Shown in pieces: positions 24,701 to 36,885 of a stretch of 64,000 bases of DNA. Location: assembly GCA_947179155.2 (NCBI GenBank), contig OX359264.1, forward strand, positions 45,624,202 to 45,688,201. The letters are read 5' to 3'. The stretch is from Hedera helix. Taxonomy: Eukaryota; Streptophyta; Magnoliopsida; Apiales; Araliaceae. Each line of letters begins with the position of its first letter. Position 1 is the stretch's first letter. The translations under genes and the position numbers were made by a program. The notes beneath the pieces were generated by a model. That model was not told the origin of the DNA. It searched no databases and worked only from the letters and a program-made list of their open reading frames with translations.

Positions 24701-27700
24701 TTGAAACAGAGAGAATACATCCAAAGGAAATTTTCCGGTCATACCTAGCACAGTTTCACCTCACCCAACAAGCGGATAACACGCATCCACTGTTTATGCT
24801 TCAAAAGTATAAATTGAAGTAAGCAGATGGAATATATACTATGACTATAAAGGCTGACACTACCAACTCTATCGTTGACACTTGCTTCACATGTCCCTTA
24901 GACAATAGTTGGAGACACTATTTTAAAACCCAGACCGGACCGGTGGTCCGACTGAAACCGGTTGGCACGCCGGTCTGGTTTAGCCCAAAAAATCGGTTTT
25001 CATCGACTTGGTCAAAACTCGGTTGACTACCGATCCAACCAGTAAAACCAGTTAGTTGACTCGGTTTTAAAGTTTTTTTTTTTGTACAAAAAATAATTAT
25101 TTTTAAAATTAGATATTTTTACTAATATTATAACACTATTTCACTATATTTTAGCTTATAAAAAATTAGATGTTTTAAAAATTTATTAATTATTAATAAT
25201 ATTTTTTTTTATGTATTTATGACGTCACCGGTTCAATAACAGTTCGACCACTGGTTAGACCAGTGACTCATCCACCCGGTACCCTTTTTCGATTCGATGA
25301 CCGGTCCAAGTCTAAAAACATTGGTTGGAGATAACACACAAAATTGTGGGGCTGTAAAAAGGGTACCTCAGGAGTGAGAATAATGGAACGATTCAAATAT
25401 GTTGCCCAAGATTTGAACAAATGAGCCCCAGCACCACTGCAATTGTGAAGAATAGCATGCATTTATCATCAGGAAGAAACATAACTGGTGGTACAAAAGC
25501 AAAAAACGTACAATCGAAATAAAACATAAAATACACTTGATATATGCTATTTGACGCAGATTTCCCTCCAATAACAAGGTAGTCAGATTAGAAAGCTTAG
25601 AGGGCCAGCTCCTAAATGTTGGATGAGATGCCATATATCAGTTTAACAAAGATGTCAGATTTATGGTTCCCCTACAAAAACCATAGATATTTGGTATTGC
25701 AGGACTTCCCTTTAAGATAGGATAGAATTGGATAAAAGTGCCAATGAACCATAACATAATAAGAAACTAACCTTAGGCATAATCACAAATTCATCATACC
25801 ACTATCCCCTCGACCCTTGAAAGTATGTTCCATCACAAATATTTAATGTGTATGTGGCATAGATGCAAGTGTACACAGAGAGTCATCATACTACTACTGA
25901 TCTGAAAAATAACTGATTAAAACTAAACAGTGATACCTTGGAAAGACGAATATGTGGTTGCGGCCACTGGATAACCTGAAATAGGGCATTTGACTTAAGA
26001 CCTGAAAACAAAAGGTGTAAATATGATTACAATTTATAACGAATCATCTTTCTCGTACTTTGTTTTTCTCGTTTTGTCAATAAAACCCACTTCTTTTGTA
26101 CGTGTTTCCTTGATTAAATGGTAACAAATATGAAATCAAAATAATATACACAGCAAAAAAAAGAAGATAATCAACCATATTTACACATTTCCACTTATAA
26201 TAAATATCATAATAATCTAAAATTGCACGAAAACCAATCTCATAACTCAATATTATAAACCAATACAATCATAAAAATTTATGATACATACATTTAGTGA
26301 CTTGTGTATTAATTCACATACCACCAAAGTAGCTTTCACTCTATTATCAAGTTAATCATATCCAAGCATTTTAAAGTTGAATTACCTTCACATAAGTCTG
26401 ATTAATCTCTTTGTCATTCAGACCACCAGACATGCGAACGCATTTAACATAGGTAGGCACAAAGAACAGATCTGCTTCCTCTTTCTTTCTTGTTCGAAAA
26501 CTTGATTTCAAAAGCATCCTGTGTATTTTAACCTGCAGTTCACGATAGAACCATAAGAGTTGCAAGATAATCATTGAAGACCTAAATAGCCAACATAAAG
26601 ATCAACCACTTCGTTGCTCATATACAATTGAATGAAGTTGTAAAAGATAATGACTACCATTGCTAATCTTAGGTGAACTTTTCATCCTAGTTTGGAGTAT
26701 AAGACCAAAAAGGAAATCCCTACGTAATCCAGTGAAATATATCATATATATACACTTCAGTCTCTAAACCAATAATTTTTTTATATCTATGTTTTTGCAG
26801 TTTCTTTCATCAGCAGATTCAGAAACAATCATTCATTGCTAAAACTCTGCTAAACAACCTGGTTGAGTACTTTCACGTGTCCTTAAACTAGATTATCCTT
26901 AAATTGCCATGACTAGCTGCAAATTATTCATGCAAGCAATCATCTCTACAGGCACGTATTTGGGTTCTTCCTTATTGTTTACCAGGACTTTCTAACTCAG
27001 TCTAGAATCACTGCTGGGACAGGTGATGATTTCAAGAAACTAGTTGACAGGTAAATGGATTCCAAATTGCAATTAGAGCTTGAGAGTGATCATTTGGAGA
27101 TATAATTAAAGGGGGGGGAAAATCTCAAATATTTGTCGTTACTATAATACCTAACCATTTTGACAAGTTTATCTAGTCGTGTATTACTATAATAAATTGT
27201 GTAAAGTCCCATATACTCTTATCACTTTATGCTTTGCACAGCTTGCGGACACTTACAAACCATTTTCATAAACTCTACTTTTTAAAACTTATAAACCATA
27301 CCCTTAATTCATATTTGTAGTTCACTGGTTTGTTCCATTCCATTAATAATGATTAAATATGGTTTAAGTTGAAGTCTATAATTCAATATCACTAGCACCA
27401 CCGATACTGAAATCAAACCAACACTTCACAAGAATAAACACACAGCCCACACTCATAAAGTCTTAACTTTGAATAATTTGGAAGTTTCCACACATTACTT
27501 GTCCCAAAAAATAAAAATCAAACACGTAATAATTGTTGCTTATCAATAGAGTTCAGTTCATGATCACCCTATATGCATCTAAACAATCAAAAATAAGAAA
27601 TGGGATAAATTACCTGGGTGCCCCACTGGCCTTTGAGGCACGTCTCAGCAGAGATCTTACCGTCTCGCCCACGCATCAGTTGATCCAGGCCGTCAATTTC

Positions 27701-28009
27701 ATGCTCATCATAGACGTAGATCTTGAGAGAGAGGTGGGACCCATACCCTCTATGAGGCCAATTGATAGAATTCCCATCATTACTGAAGCGTATGGCGTCG
27801 TCATTGGATCTGTACTGTCCATTGAAACCTGAAGTAGAAGAAAAAGAACAGTAGAGAGAATATTGGTCGAAGAGTCTGGTGATGAAGAAGGTGACCGCAA
27901 TTAGGGCTAGGGCTCCAATCTGGTGAGTACGGTTGCAGGTTTGATTACTGTGGTATGCTCCGAAGAGTCTGCTTTTGCTGCTGCTGCTGTTATTGTTTAT
28001 GCTTCCCAT
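21791..28009 (-). CDS. GT47 exostosin-family glycosyltransferase, type II membrane protein, 8 exons, 467 aa
   Basis: Exons in order of transcription: 28009-27614, 26532-26386, 26001-25937, 25436-25367, 23181-22963, 22490-22347, 22248-22113 and 22017-21791; all introns start GT and end AG, and phases join to 467 residues and TGA. A short polar N-terminus is followed by one transmembrane anchor (31-47, IGALALIAVTFFITRLF), a stem, and the exostosin domain from about residue 95 (LKIYVYDEHEI) to the end. Conserved motifs include EEADLFFVPTYVKC, GAGAHLFKSWATY, NTWKDIIIPGNVDDG and, at 330-344, the GT47 signature APRGESSWTLRFYES. Such proteins are Golgi enzymes transferring sugars in cell-wall polysaccharide or glycoprotein synthesis; donor and acceptor cannot be told from sequence. 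The donor after exon 6 (GTG/GTCTCT) is weak and lies in a GA/CT microsatellite. No disabling change is seen. Confidence 0.95.
22322..22346. repeat. (GA)n microsatellite at a splice donor
   Basis: An uninterrupted GA run on the + strand. On the coding strand it forms the first bases of intron 6 of the glycosyltransferase gene, directly after the last base of exon 6 at 22347. Confidence 0.95.
23239..23518. mobile_element. Stowaway-like MITE in intron 4 of the GT47 gene
   Basis: A 280-bp element starting CTCCCTCCGTCCTAAGATAA and ending CCTAGAACAAAGGGAG, flanked by TA on both sides. Termini are typical of Stowaway/Tc1-mariner-type elements. Non-coding and AT-rich. Confidence 0.85.
23794..24715. 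mobile_element. Stowaway-like MITE split by a solo LTR
   Basis: The left part (23794-23865, start CTCCCTCAGTCTCAAATTAA) and right part (24549-24715, end CTTTTAATTTGAAACAGAGA then GAA) are inverted at the ends and flanked by TA. They belong to the same family as the uninterrupted copy at 29319-29578. Removing the LTR at 23866-24548 and one ATAAT copy restores a continuous element about 234 bp long. Confidence 0.85.
23866..24548 (+). mobile_element. Solo LTR (683 bp), family not identified
   Basis: Starts TGTGAACCCAAG, ends TTGCCTACA, and is flanked on both sides by the perfect 5-bp target-site duplication ATAAT (23861-23865 and 24549-24553). No primer-binding site, polypurine tract or coding domain is present, so it is a solo LTR. 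A TATA-like AATAAATA near 24168 suggests + orientation. It lies within intron 4 of the GT47 gene, antisense to it. Confidence 0.9.
24916..25323. mobile_element. hAT-like non-autonomous element, copy 2
   Basis: A 408-bp element beginning CACTATTTTAAAACCCAG and ending GTCTAAAAACATTG (imperfect inverted ends), with the perfect 8-bp target-site duplication GTTGGAGA (24908-24915 and 25324-25331). The ends are rich in ACCGG motifs around an AT-rich core. The 8-bp duplication and CA...TG ends fit the hAT superfamily. It ends only 43 bases from exon 4 of the GT47 gene. Confidence 0.85.
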
Positions 28010-29318
28010 TTTTCACTAGCTGCATAGAATGAGTATTGAGCGTGAGGAAGGAAGACGAAGAAGAAGATGCTTACTAAAACTCTGTCGTTTTGTTTGGTCC
28101 AGTTAATTTGGCAATGAAATGATGTGCCTATCGATTTCAAAATCGTTGCTTCCTTTTTTTTTTTTTTTTTTCAAGGGAATAGAAATTTTTACCAGATAAT
28201 TTAATATTTTTATAATATCTAATAACATCGACTCACTTATAAAAATATCAAATTAATTTATAAATTTTTTTTATATTTTCACAAAAATAAATAAGATCTA
28301 CCCCACTTAAAAAAATATCAAATTAATTGCTATACGTAATCCTCTATGCAATAATCATTTGTAAAATGATAAGTCCTATAGGGCAATTAAAATATGGGAC
28401 TTGTCATTGTACAAAAGATCATTGTACTGATCGTTACGTATAGCAAAATTTATTGTGAAAATATCAATTTTCATCTATCAAATAAGACGGACCTATTTGT
28501 GAAAATATCAAATTTAACTTGTGAGAATATCAATTTTCATATGAAATTGATAAAATTAATATTTTCACAAGTTAATTTAATATTTTTACAAGATTAAATG
28601 AGGACTTGTGAAAATATCAATTTAACTTATAAAAATATCAATTTTTTTAAGAAAAATAAAAAAATAAAAAAATTGTGAAAATAACGTTCCTTTTAAATTA
28701 CCGTTATTATTTTGAGATAAGATATAACTTATTATAAAAAATAAAAATAAAAATAACACCCCTTCTAAATTGCCGTTGTAATTTTGGAATTAAGATATAA
28801 ACTAGCATGATAACCCTGTAAAACACATGCTGCATTTGAATAAGGTATTAATTATTTTTTTAAAAAGAATAAATAAATAATATTATCAAATTATAGTTGA
28901 AAATATATTTTGTTACAAAACAATAAAAATAGAGGACTGAAATAATATTTTTAAGTAAAAAAACATAAATTATATATCTATTTATTTATGACCAAAATAC
29001 AGTTTTTCACACTAAAATTTGTAGGGTCAAGATTTGCACTCCAATTTTTAAAATATATTTGAGAGCATCCCATGGGTTTTTTTTTATGTTTTAACCGTTC
29101 AAAAGAGAGGATTTTGTTTAGCGTAACGAACTTTAGGGTGTATTTTATTAAGAAAAATGGTATATTTTGACCAGTTTAAAATTTAAAGGGTATATTTTGT
29201 TTAGCATAAAAAAAATTTGAGGTGCATTTAAATATGCTCTAATTATAAGAGTGCAAACCTCAATTATCCTACAAACTTTTGGATCAAAACTGTATTTTAG
29301 TCTTTATTTATTATGTTG
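28010..29318. other. Upstream region of the GT47 gene and repeat-rich flank
   Basis: 28010-28130 is leader and probable promoter of the - strand GT47 gene. A T-run lies at about 28150-28171. From about 28200 to 28680 the motif GTGAAAATATCAA recurs in both orientations at irregular spacing. 28800-29300 is AT-rich with no recognisable element or gene. Confidence 0.5.
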
Positions 29319-29578
29319 CTCCCTCAATCTCAAATTAATGTCCAATTTTGACTTTTTTTTAGTTAAACCGACTCTTTTTAAAATTAATAATTAAACATAT
29401 ATAAAAATATTTTTAAAATTATAAATATTGGTGTTAGTAATAAATTGCATATATTTTTTTCGATTATAATCTATTTACCTACATTTTTGACAAAATAGTA
29501 CAAAAAATAATTTTAAAAATAATAAATTTGACTTTTAAAAGTCAAAACTGGATCATTTAATTTTTTAGACGGAGAGAG
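29319..29578. mobile_element. Stowaway-like MITE, uninterrupted copy
   Basis: 260 bp with ends CTCCCTCAATCTCAAATTAA and ATTTTTTAGACGGAGAGAG. Its interior closely follows the two halves of the MITE at 23794-24715, which made it possible to define the solo LTR there. Confidence 0.8.
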
Positions 29579-31440
29579 TACATAATATGAGCCATAATAT
29601 GTATTCATGTAACTTTACTTTAACAACTAGTATTACTTTCAAGTAGATTATGGCTAGAGATATATTTTAGTTATAGTGAATAGTTTACATTGTAATCAAA
29701 ATTATATTCCATTCATTCCACAGAGATATATATTTTTAATATCTAATTTATGAACAAAAAAGAACTTGTTTGCAATATCTAATTTACCTACAATAGTTAT
29801 TCATCGGACTCTCACTCCGTCCCCCGACTAGACTCAGCTACGTTCTCATCTCTTGTTGAAAAACAATGGAACAAAAAGAAAGGGTGAGCTCAAATAGCCT
29901 AGTAAAGAATATCATAACTAAGATAATAACGAATAAATTATTGTTAGCCTTCAACAGTTGAGTTCTTGATAGAATACAATAGACTACAAGGTTTATATCA
30001 AAAATTGCAGTTAAATTCTTGAACAACGTTTAAATCAATAATAACAATAGAATGAGCAATCTATTAGAAGAATAATACAGACTATAGTGTCCATTCGCTT
30101 CTCTTTTTAGGAAAAACATCATCAACTTTTATCATCTGAAATATCATTAGTCAAGATAATACAAATTCACAGTTCCTGGTCATAATCATGCAGATCAACA
30201 GTTCATCTTTGCACTACGGGTCAAAGACATTCAATATAACACCAACGGTCATGATTATACCAGATTCAACATTTGGTCATAATCATACCAAACAATAGTT
30301 CATCTTTGCACTACGGACCAAAGATATTCAATATAACACCAACGGTCATGATTATACCAGATTCAGCCTTTGGTCATAATCATACCAAACAACAGTTCAT
30401 CTTTGCACTACGGGCCAAAGAGAACATTCACCACGTGCCATAAAAGACACCGAACAGATGTATCGCCTTTAACCTATCATCTGTTCAACAATTATATCGC
30501 ATCTGTTGTAAGACCCCGAATCTTATGAAATATAAAATTTAATTTTTCTTCATATATATTTTTCTGAAACAGTAAGTGGTTAAATCGATAAAGTTTAAAA
30601 TTAAGGATGTTATGTGCAAATTTTATTTTGTTGGACAATATTCGTTTTGTCGGGGAATATTCGTTTTGTCGGGAAATATTCGGGCCGTACGACGGCGCCG
30701 AAATAACAAATTATTGGTGGACCCCACAACGGAATATTTGTCGGATATAGAAAACGACAGAAGTAACATTTTTAATAAAAAATAGTCAACGGTGCTAACT
30801 GTTAAAATACCGGTGATAAAAGAATAGTAGCATACGGTAATTTATGGTATTTTACTGTAGCATGCGGTACTTTACTGTAGCACACGGTATTGCACAGTGT
30901 CTCATATTATTGACACCGTAACTGTTACGCATCATTTTATCAATAATTGTCACTACATAATATTTTATATTATCAATTCAATTATTGTTGCTACACAATA
31001 TTTTGCATTATTGATTCAATAATTGTCATTACACTGTATTTCATATCATCGAGTCAATAATTGTTGGTGCACTGTAGTTTAAAATTATTGAATCTAATAA
31101 TTGTCACAGTAGCAAATACACAATAATTTATATTATTAAATTAATAAAAATATGTAACGTGTTTCTTACATCATTGTGGTAACATTATTTTATATGTTGG
31201 ACTCACAGGAAGAATAAATAAATAAATAAATAAATAAATAAAAAATAAAATAATTAATTTTACTATTTGAAATAGTAACGTGAATAGTAAGTGAATAGTA
31301 AGAAACATGTGGACCCATTGGTGGGGCCCACATGGTTGGTGAAGTTTGAAATTGGCTGGGGAATTTTTCTGCGCAGCCCGCGTGCTGCTCTTCAGCCTGA
31401 CGTGCAGCAGCTTCACCTACCACGCATAGTGAAATTTTTC

Positions 31441-31449
31441 TCCTATAAA
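31441..31449 (+). promoter_or_regulatory. TATA-like box of the LTR
   Basis: CTATAAATT lies about 935 bases into the LTR, and the related - strand copy has TATAAATAG at the corresponding place. This is the likely core promoter separating U3 from R. Confidence 0.5.
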
Positions 31450-32034
31450 TTGCTTGCTCAACTGAATAGAAAAATCACACCTAAAACATAAAATTTTTCT
31501 ATAAGAATTTTATGAGTTTTCCCTGAGAATAGTAAGGTTATTTTGAGAGTTTGAAAGCCAAAAGGAGTGCAGAAAATTTTCAAGTAAGTCTTTTATTAAA
31601 GAGTAGTAATTTCATAAATTCCTATATTTCACGGTATTCACAAATCTTCCTTTAGAAGACTCTTCTATTAGAAGATTCATTTTAAAAGCTTTCTTTGGAA
31701 GATTTATTTTGGAATATTACTTTAAAAACTATTTTAAAGTTGTTATATTATACTACAAAAATTATGTTAAATATATATAATTTTGATAATTCATATTATA
31801 CGAGTTATCATACACTTTAAAATTTATATGTGGTAATTACTAATTTTATTATAAATATATAGGTTGATCAACCTCATTTAAATCAATATCCAGTCACGAG
31901 AAAAGGTAAGGGGTATTACTCTTTTCATCATCATAAATGGATATTATTTTCTTTCTTACTTGAAGGGAATATCATTCTTTGATTTTCGAAAATAATATCG
32001 TTTCTTTCTTGTGCCATTTACTTCCATGTATTAA

Positions 32035-32290
32035 ATTGTGGGAATAACCTTACGGCGCGGTTTACCGCCTGTTGGTGAATAACCTTTTGTATTCATTCCT
32101 TATTAATCTTTGAGAATAACCTTACGGTGCGGATTATCGCCAGTTTGGTGAATAACTCTTCGTATTCAAATTGATGGGAATAACCTTACGGCGCAGATTA
32201 TCGTCTGTTTGGTGAATAACTCTTCGTATTCAAATTGATGGGAATAACCTTACGGCGCGGATTACCGCCTGTTGGTGAATAACCCTTTTT
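32035..32290 (+). repeat. Tandem array of about 65-bp units within the LTR
   Basis: Four imperfect units contain GGGAATAACCTTACGG, a GCG(C/G)-type core and GGTGAATAAC. The - strand LTR copy carries related units at about 34215-34410, but fewer. Copy number thus varies between LTRs. Confidence 0.85.
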
Positions 32291-35200
32291 ATTTGTCTCG
32301 TGTGGAAATAATTTGTCTACACGAATTATCACATGACACTTTTATTCCATATTCGTAAGTGATATCATTTTCCTTTATACTCATAAGGGATACCATCTTT
32401 TTCATCTTCCATTATTCAAAATTACTATGGTAAGGGATATTAATTTCCTTCACCTTTTGTTAATCAAACCTGCTACGGTAAGGGATATTATTTTTTTCCA
32501 TACACCTAAATCGAAACTTATTATGGAACTATTGCTTCTATAATTCCTGAAAATATTATATATTCCATAATAGTTGAATTTCATTATTTCAACTGAACCT
32601 TCCTATTTTCTGAACATTTCTATTGAACTGTAATCGTTATTCTCAACTGTGGATCTTGAATATCATTTTTAAATTTCACTCCACATCATGTTGGCAATTT
32701 GGACATTATTTGAATCTGCACAAAGTAAACTTCCGATACTTATTGTTTATCCTGTTCTTCTGTTCATCATTTGTATCACTGTTATTTGTATTAATCATCA
32801 AGAATCAAGCTGTTGTGAATATCTGTGGCCGGGGGCACAGATGTGATATAATTGTTGAACAAATGATAGGTTAAAGGCGATATACTAGGTTAAAGGCGAT
32901 ACATCTGTTCGGTGTCTTTTATGGCACGTGGTGAATGTTCTCTTTGGCCCGTAGTGCAAAGATGAACTGTTGGTTGATATGATTATGACCAAAGGCTGAA
33001 TCTGGTATAATCATGACCGTTGGTGTTATATTGAATGTCTTTGGCCCGTAGTGCAAAGATGAACTGTTGATCTGCATGATTATGACGAGGAACTGTGAAG
33101 TTGTATTATCTTGACTAATGGTATTTCAGATGATAAAAGTTGATGATATTTTTACTAAAAAGAGAAGCGAGTGGACATTATAGTCTGCATTATTCTTCTA
33201 ATAGATTGCTCATTCCGCTGCTATTATTGATCTGAACATTGTTTAAGAATTTAACTACAGTTTTTGATATAAACCTTGTAGTCTATTGTATTCAGAACTC
33301 AACTGTTGAAGACTAATGATAATTTATTCGTCATTATCTTAGTCATGATATTTCTTACTGGGCTATTTGAGCTCACCATTTCTTTTGTTCCATTGTTTTT
33401 CAACAGGAGATGAAAACGTAACAGGGTCTAGCCGGGGAATGGAGTGAGAGTCTGAGGAATAGCTGTCGTAGTTTCACGTGTTGTAAAATAGTGTGGCAAT
33501 AATAGTGAAGACTTAGTTGTGTATTATTATACGCTGTATTGTTGTACGTTGTGCTTTGTTGTAATAATTTTGTTGTAGTCTTTTGACGACTCAAGTTTGG
33601 GCTGTGTGGGCTCAGATTTGGGGGCGTCACATATGTGCCCTCAGCCACAGATATTCACAACAACTTGATTTTGGATGATTAAAATGATATAAATGATAAA
33701 CAGAAGAAACAGGATAAACAATAAGTATCAGAAGTTTACTTTGTGTAAATTCAAATAATGTCCAAATTGTCAACATGATGTGGAGTGAAATTCAAAAATG
33801 ATATTCAAGATCCACAATTCAGAATAACGGTTACAGTTCAATAGAAAGGTTCATGTAAATAGGAAGGTTCAATTGAAATGATGAAGTGCAACTATTATGG
33901 AACATATAATATTTTCAGGAATTATAGAAGCAATAGTTCCATAATAAGTTTCGATTTAGGTGTATGAAAGAAAATAATATCCCTTACCGTAGCAGATTTG
34001 ATTAACAAAAGGTGAATGAAATTAATATCCCTTACCATAGTAAGTTTGAATAATGGAAGATGAAAAAGATGGTATTCCTTATGAGTATAAAGGAAAATAA
34101 TATCACTTACGAATATGAAAGAAAATGATATTACAAACGACTATGGAATAAAAGTGTCATGTGATAATTCGTGTAGACAAATTATTTTCACAAGAGACAG
34201 ATAAGAAATAAATACAAAGGGTTATTCACCAACAGGCGGTAGTCTGCGCAGTAAGGTTATTCCCATAATTTAATAAAATTTGAATACGAAGAGTTATTCA
34301 CCAAACAGACGGTAATCCGCGCCGTAAGGTTATTCTCAGAGATTAATAAGGAATGAATACGAAAGGTTATTCACCAACAGGCGGTAATCCACGCCGTAAG
34401 GTTATTCCCACAATTTAATACATGGAAATAAATGGCACATCTTATGAGTAAGAAAGAAACGATATTATTTTTGAGAATCAAAAAATGATAATCCCTTACC
34501 GTGGTAAGTTTAAATAATAGAATATGAAAAAAGATGATATTCCTTACCTTAACACGTGACTGAATTTTGATTTAAATGAGGTTGATTAACTTGAACAGTA
34601 CACGTACACTTATAGATCTTCACAAATACTCAAGATGACTTAAGCACACTTAGAACTTACACAAGAAGTATTTAGTGAGTGAAAGAAAGAACAAGTAAGG
34701 AAGTTTATGAAAAATCCTTAACTTAAGACCTCTATTTATAGCCAAAAATCTTATCATAACCAAGATTTCCTAATTTAATCCAAACCGTTCATTTCAAGAT
34801 AATGTTTAATCCTTACCACTTATTTCATCTTTTAAGACTTCTTTAATTTAAACCATTCATTTAAAGATCATCTTTAATCTACACCATCCATTTCAAATTT
34901 TATATTATTTTTAATCTATACCATTCATTTCATCTTTTAAGATTTTCTTAATCTAAACCATTCATTTAAAAATCATCTTTAATCTACACCATCCATTTCA
35001 AATTTTAATCTATATCATTCATTTTATATCACCTAACTTTATATTATAAACAAATAACTTTATCAATTCAATTATTCAACAATAATTCACACTTATTCAT
35101 TATTATGACTAATTGTTATAAATACAGTATAGTTGGCTCTCTAAGTTAGATATTAAATTAATTAATAATGAAATACAACAGTTTAATTAACATCGTAATA

Positions 35201-35389
35201 GAGATAACAATAATGCAGAAAGTATATAAAAGAAAGAATACGTTACTATGTAATGACAATTATTGATTAAATAATGTGAATTACTGTGCATATGCTACTG
35301 TGACAATTATCAGTTTAATATTACAAATTATTATGCATGTGACAATAAAGTCAAATATTGTACGATAACCACTTTATCAGTTTAATAAT

Positions 35390-35480
35390 ACGAAACACTG
35401 TGCAATGCCGTGTGCTACTGTGCAATACCGTGTGCTACTGTGCAATATCGTATGTTACTGTGCAATACCGTATGTTACTA
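35390..35480 (-). repeat. Short tandem array (about 20-bp unit) in the - orientation LTR
   Basis: Four units of the type TACTGTGCAATACCGTGTGC. The + LTR has the corresponding, partly decayed array at about 30820-30900 (ACTGTAGCATGCGGTA...). It lies in the U3-like part of the LTR. Confidence 0.75.
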
Positions 35481-35910
35481 TTCTTTTACCACTGGATATT
35501 TTAACAATTAAAAGTGATAGTACCATTGACCATTTAAAAATTGTTTATGTTATTTTCTATAACCGACAATTATTCGTTGTGGGGTCCACCAATAATTGGT
35601 TCGTACAGCGCCGTCGTACGAATATTCTCGGACAGAACAAATATTCCCCGGCCAAACGAATATTGTCCGACATAAAATAATTTACACATAACATCCTTAA
35701 CTTTTAACTTTATCAATTTAACCACTTACTGTTTCAGGAAAAATATATATGAAGAAAAATTAAATTTTGTATTTCATAAAATTCGGGGTATTACATTTTG
35801 AAATTAGAGTTATACTCATTTGTAATATCTATTTTATTAAACATAAAAAATAACTTGTAGTTTTAAATTTATCAAATACATGAATGGTATATTATGGATT
35901 ATATAAAATA

Positions 35911-36139
35911 CTCTCTTTATTCTGAAATATAAATTATTATTAACTTTTAAGAAGTTACTTTAAGATATTTTGAAAGTTAGAATTGATAAAATATAATTAC
36001 ACATAGTTTTTTTAGATAATTTATAATTTTATTATTGTATTGACTAAAATTAAAGAAATTCATAATTATATTTAATTAAAAATATTTTTAATTGACTTTC
36101 AAAGAGCTAAGAATTGTCTTATATTGTTATAGGATGAAG
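35911..36139. mobile_element. Stowaway-like MITE
   Basis: Starts CTCTCTTTATTCTGAAATAT and ends TTATAGGATGAAG, flanked by TA. The interior matches the family at 8515-8772. It lies just beyond the LTR edge at 35795. Confidence 0.7.
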
Positions 36140-36235
36140 TAATATACGTGTTTATAGTATTTAAATTATCACAATCAAGATTGTTGAATGAAATGAACTA
36201 AAAGTATTGATGTATTATCAAATTATAATTAAAAA

Positions 36236-36375
36236 TACTCATTTTGTTTCAAATTATATAATTATTATTGATTTTTAAAAGTCAATTTGAGATATTTTTA
36301 AATTCAAAATTGAAATGACTCATTAAAAATTATGAAACAATAAAACTTACATTGAGTAATACTTTTTAAATAATT
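36236..36375. mobile_element. Truncated MITE of the same family
   Basis: About 140 bases from CTCATTTTGTTTCAAATTAT match the inverted right half of the element at 8515-8772; the other half is missing. Confidence 0.65.
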
Positions 36376-36885
36376 TATGTTAACAATGGAGGCATAAAGT
36401 ATTTAGTCGGATAAAATATTATAATTTTGAATCCTTTTATTTCAATTGTTCACGTAGTATTTATAGCACATACTTGGCTTCTTAGAATTAAGACTCCGTT
36501 TAGGAATCGTATTTTGGAGATACAGTTGGAGAAGGTAACTGCCCTACTAATCACAATTAAATAGGTAACTCTCATACCATTTAGAATTGAATATGGTAAA
36601 TCATTAATTATCTGAAAGTGACTAGGAGTTTAACCCAAACGTATCGAAACCAAATGATCCTCTTATGTGTGTACTAGGCCTGATAGGCAATAAGAGTCAA
36701 GCCCAAAGCAAACGACCCATCAATTCTAGTAAATACGCAGACAAATGCTATGAAATTTAATTTTCTTCTCGACATAGCGCTCACATTTCATGACTTAGCC
36801 TTTCATAACTTTATGAAAAAACATGAAAAATTCTTAGGCATAATTTTATGCCTCACATATTTGTTACATCTCTTATATTTTTTTT

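Larger units (their letters stand above)
30507..33631 (+). mobile_element. Solo LTR of 3125 bp, same family, + orientation
   Basis: Starts TGTAAGACCCCGAATCTTAT and ends GATTTGGGGGCGTCACA. Flanks TCTGT (30502-30506) and TATGT (33632-33636) form a 5-bp target-site duplication with one mismatch; the uninterrupted site can be inferred from this LTR's own copy of that region near 32845-32855. The ends resemble Tekay-like chromovirus LTRs elsewhere in the window. No coding capacity. Small open frames inside are repeats of the same LTR sequence, not genes. Confidence 0.88.
29795..35795 (-). mobile_element. Solo or truncated 3.1-kb-family LTR in - orientation, interrupted by a second LTR
   Basis: Read on the - strand the element starts TGTAATACCCCGAATTTTAT at 35795, runs to 33632, is interrupted by the LTR at 30507-33631, and continues from 30506 to about 29795. 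There the last 190 bases or so (compare 63721-63910) are missing and unrelated AT-rich DNA follows. It has a TATAAATAG box near 34738 (- strand). It contains tandem arrays also found in the other copies. No internal retrotransposon genes adjoin it. Confidence 0.8.

Noticed and set aside
33640..35000. A host gene in the moderately complex sequence here
   Set aside because: The whole stretch is the inverted counterpart of 31500-32850 and belongs to the LTR.
30507..35795. A complete retrotransposon with its two LTRs at 30.5-33.6 and 33.6-35.8 kb
   Set aside because: The two LTRs are in opposite orientation and adjoin directly. The TCTGT/TATGT duplication and the continuation of the - copy at 29795-30506 show nesting, not one element.
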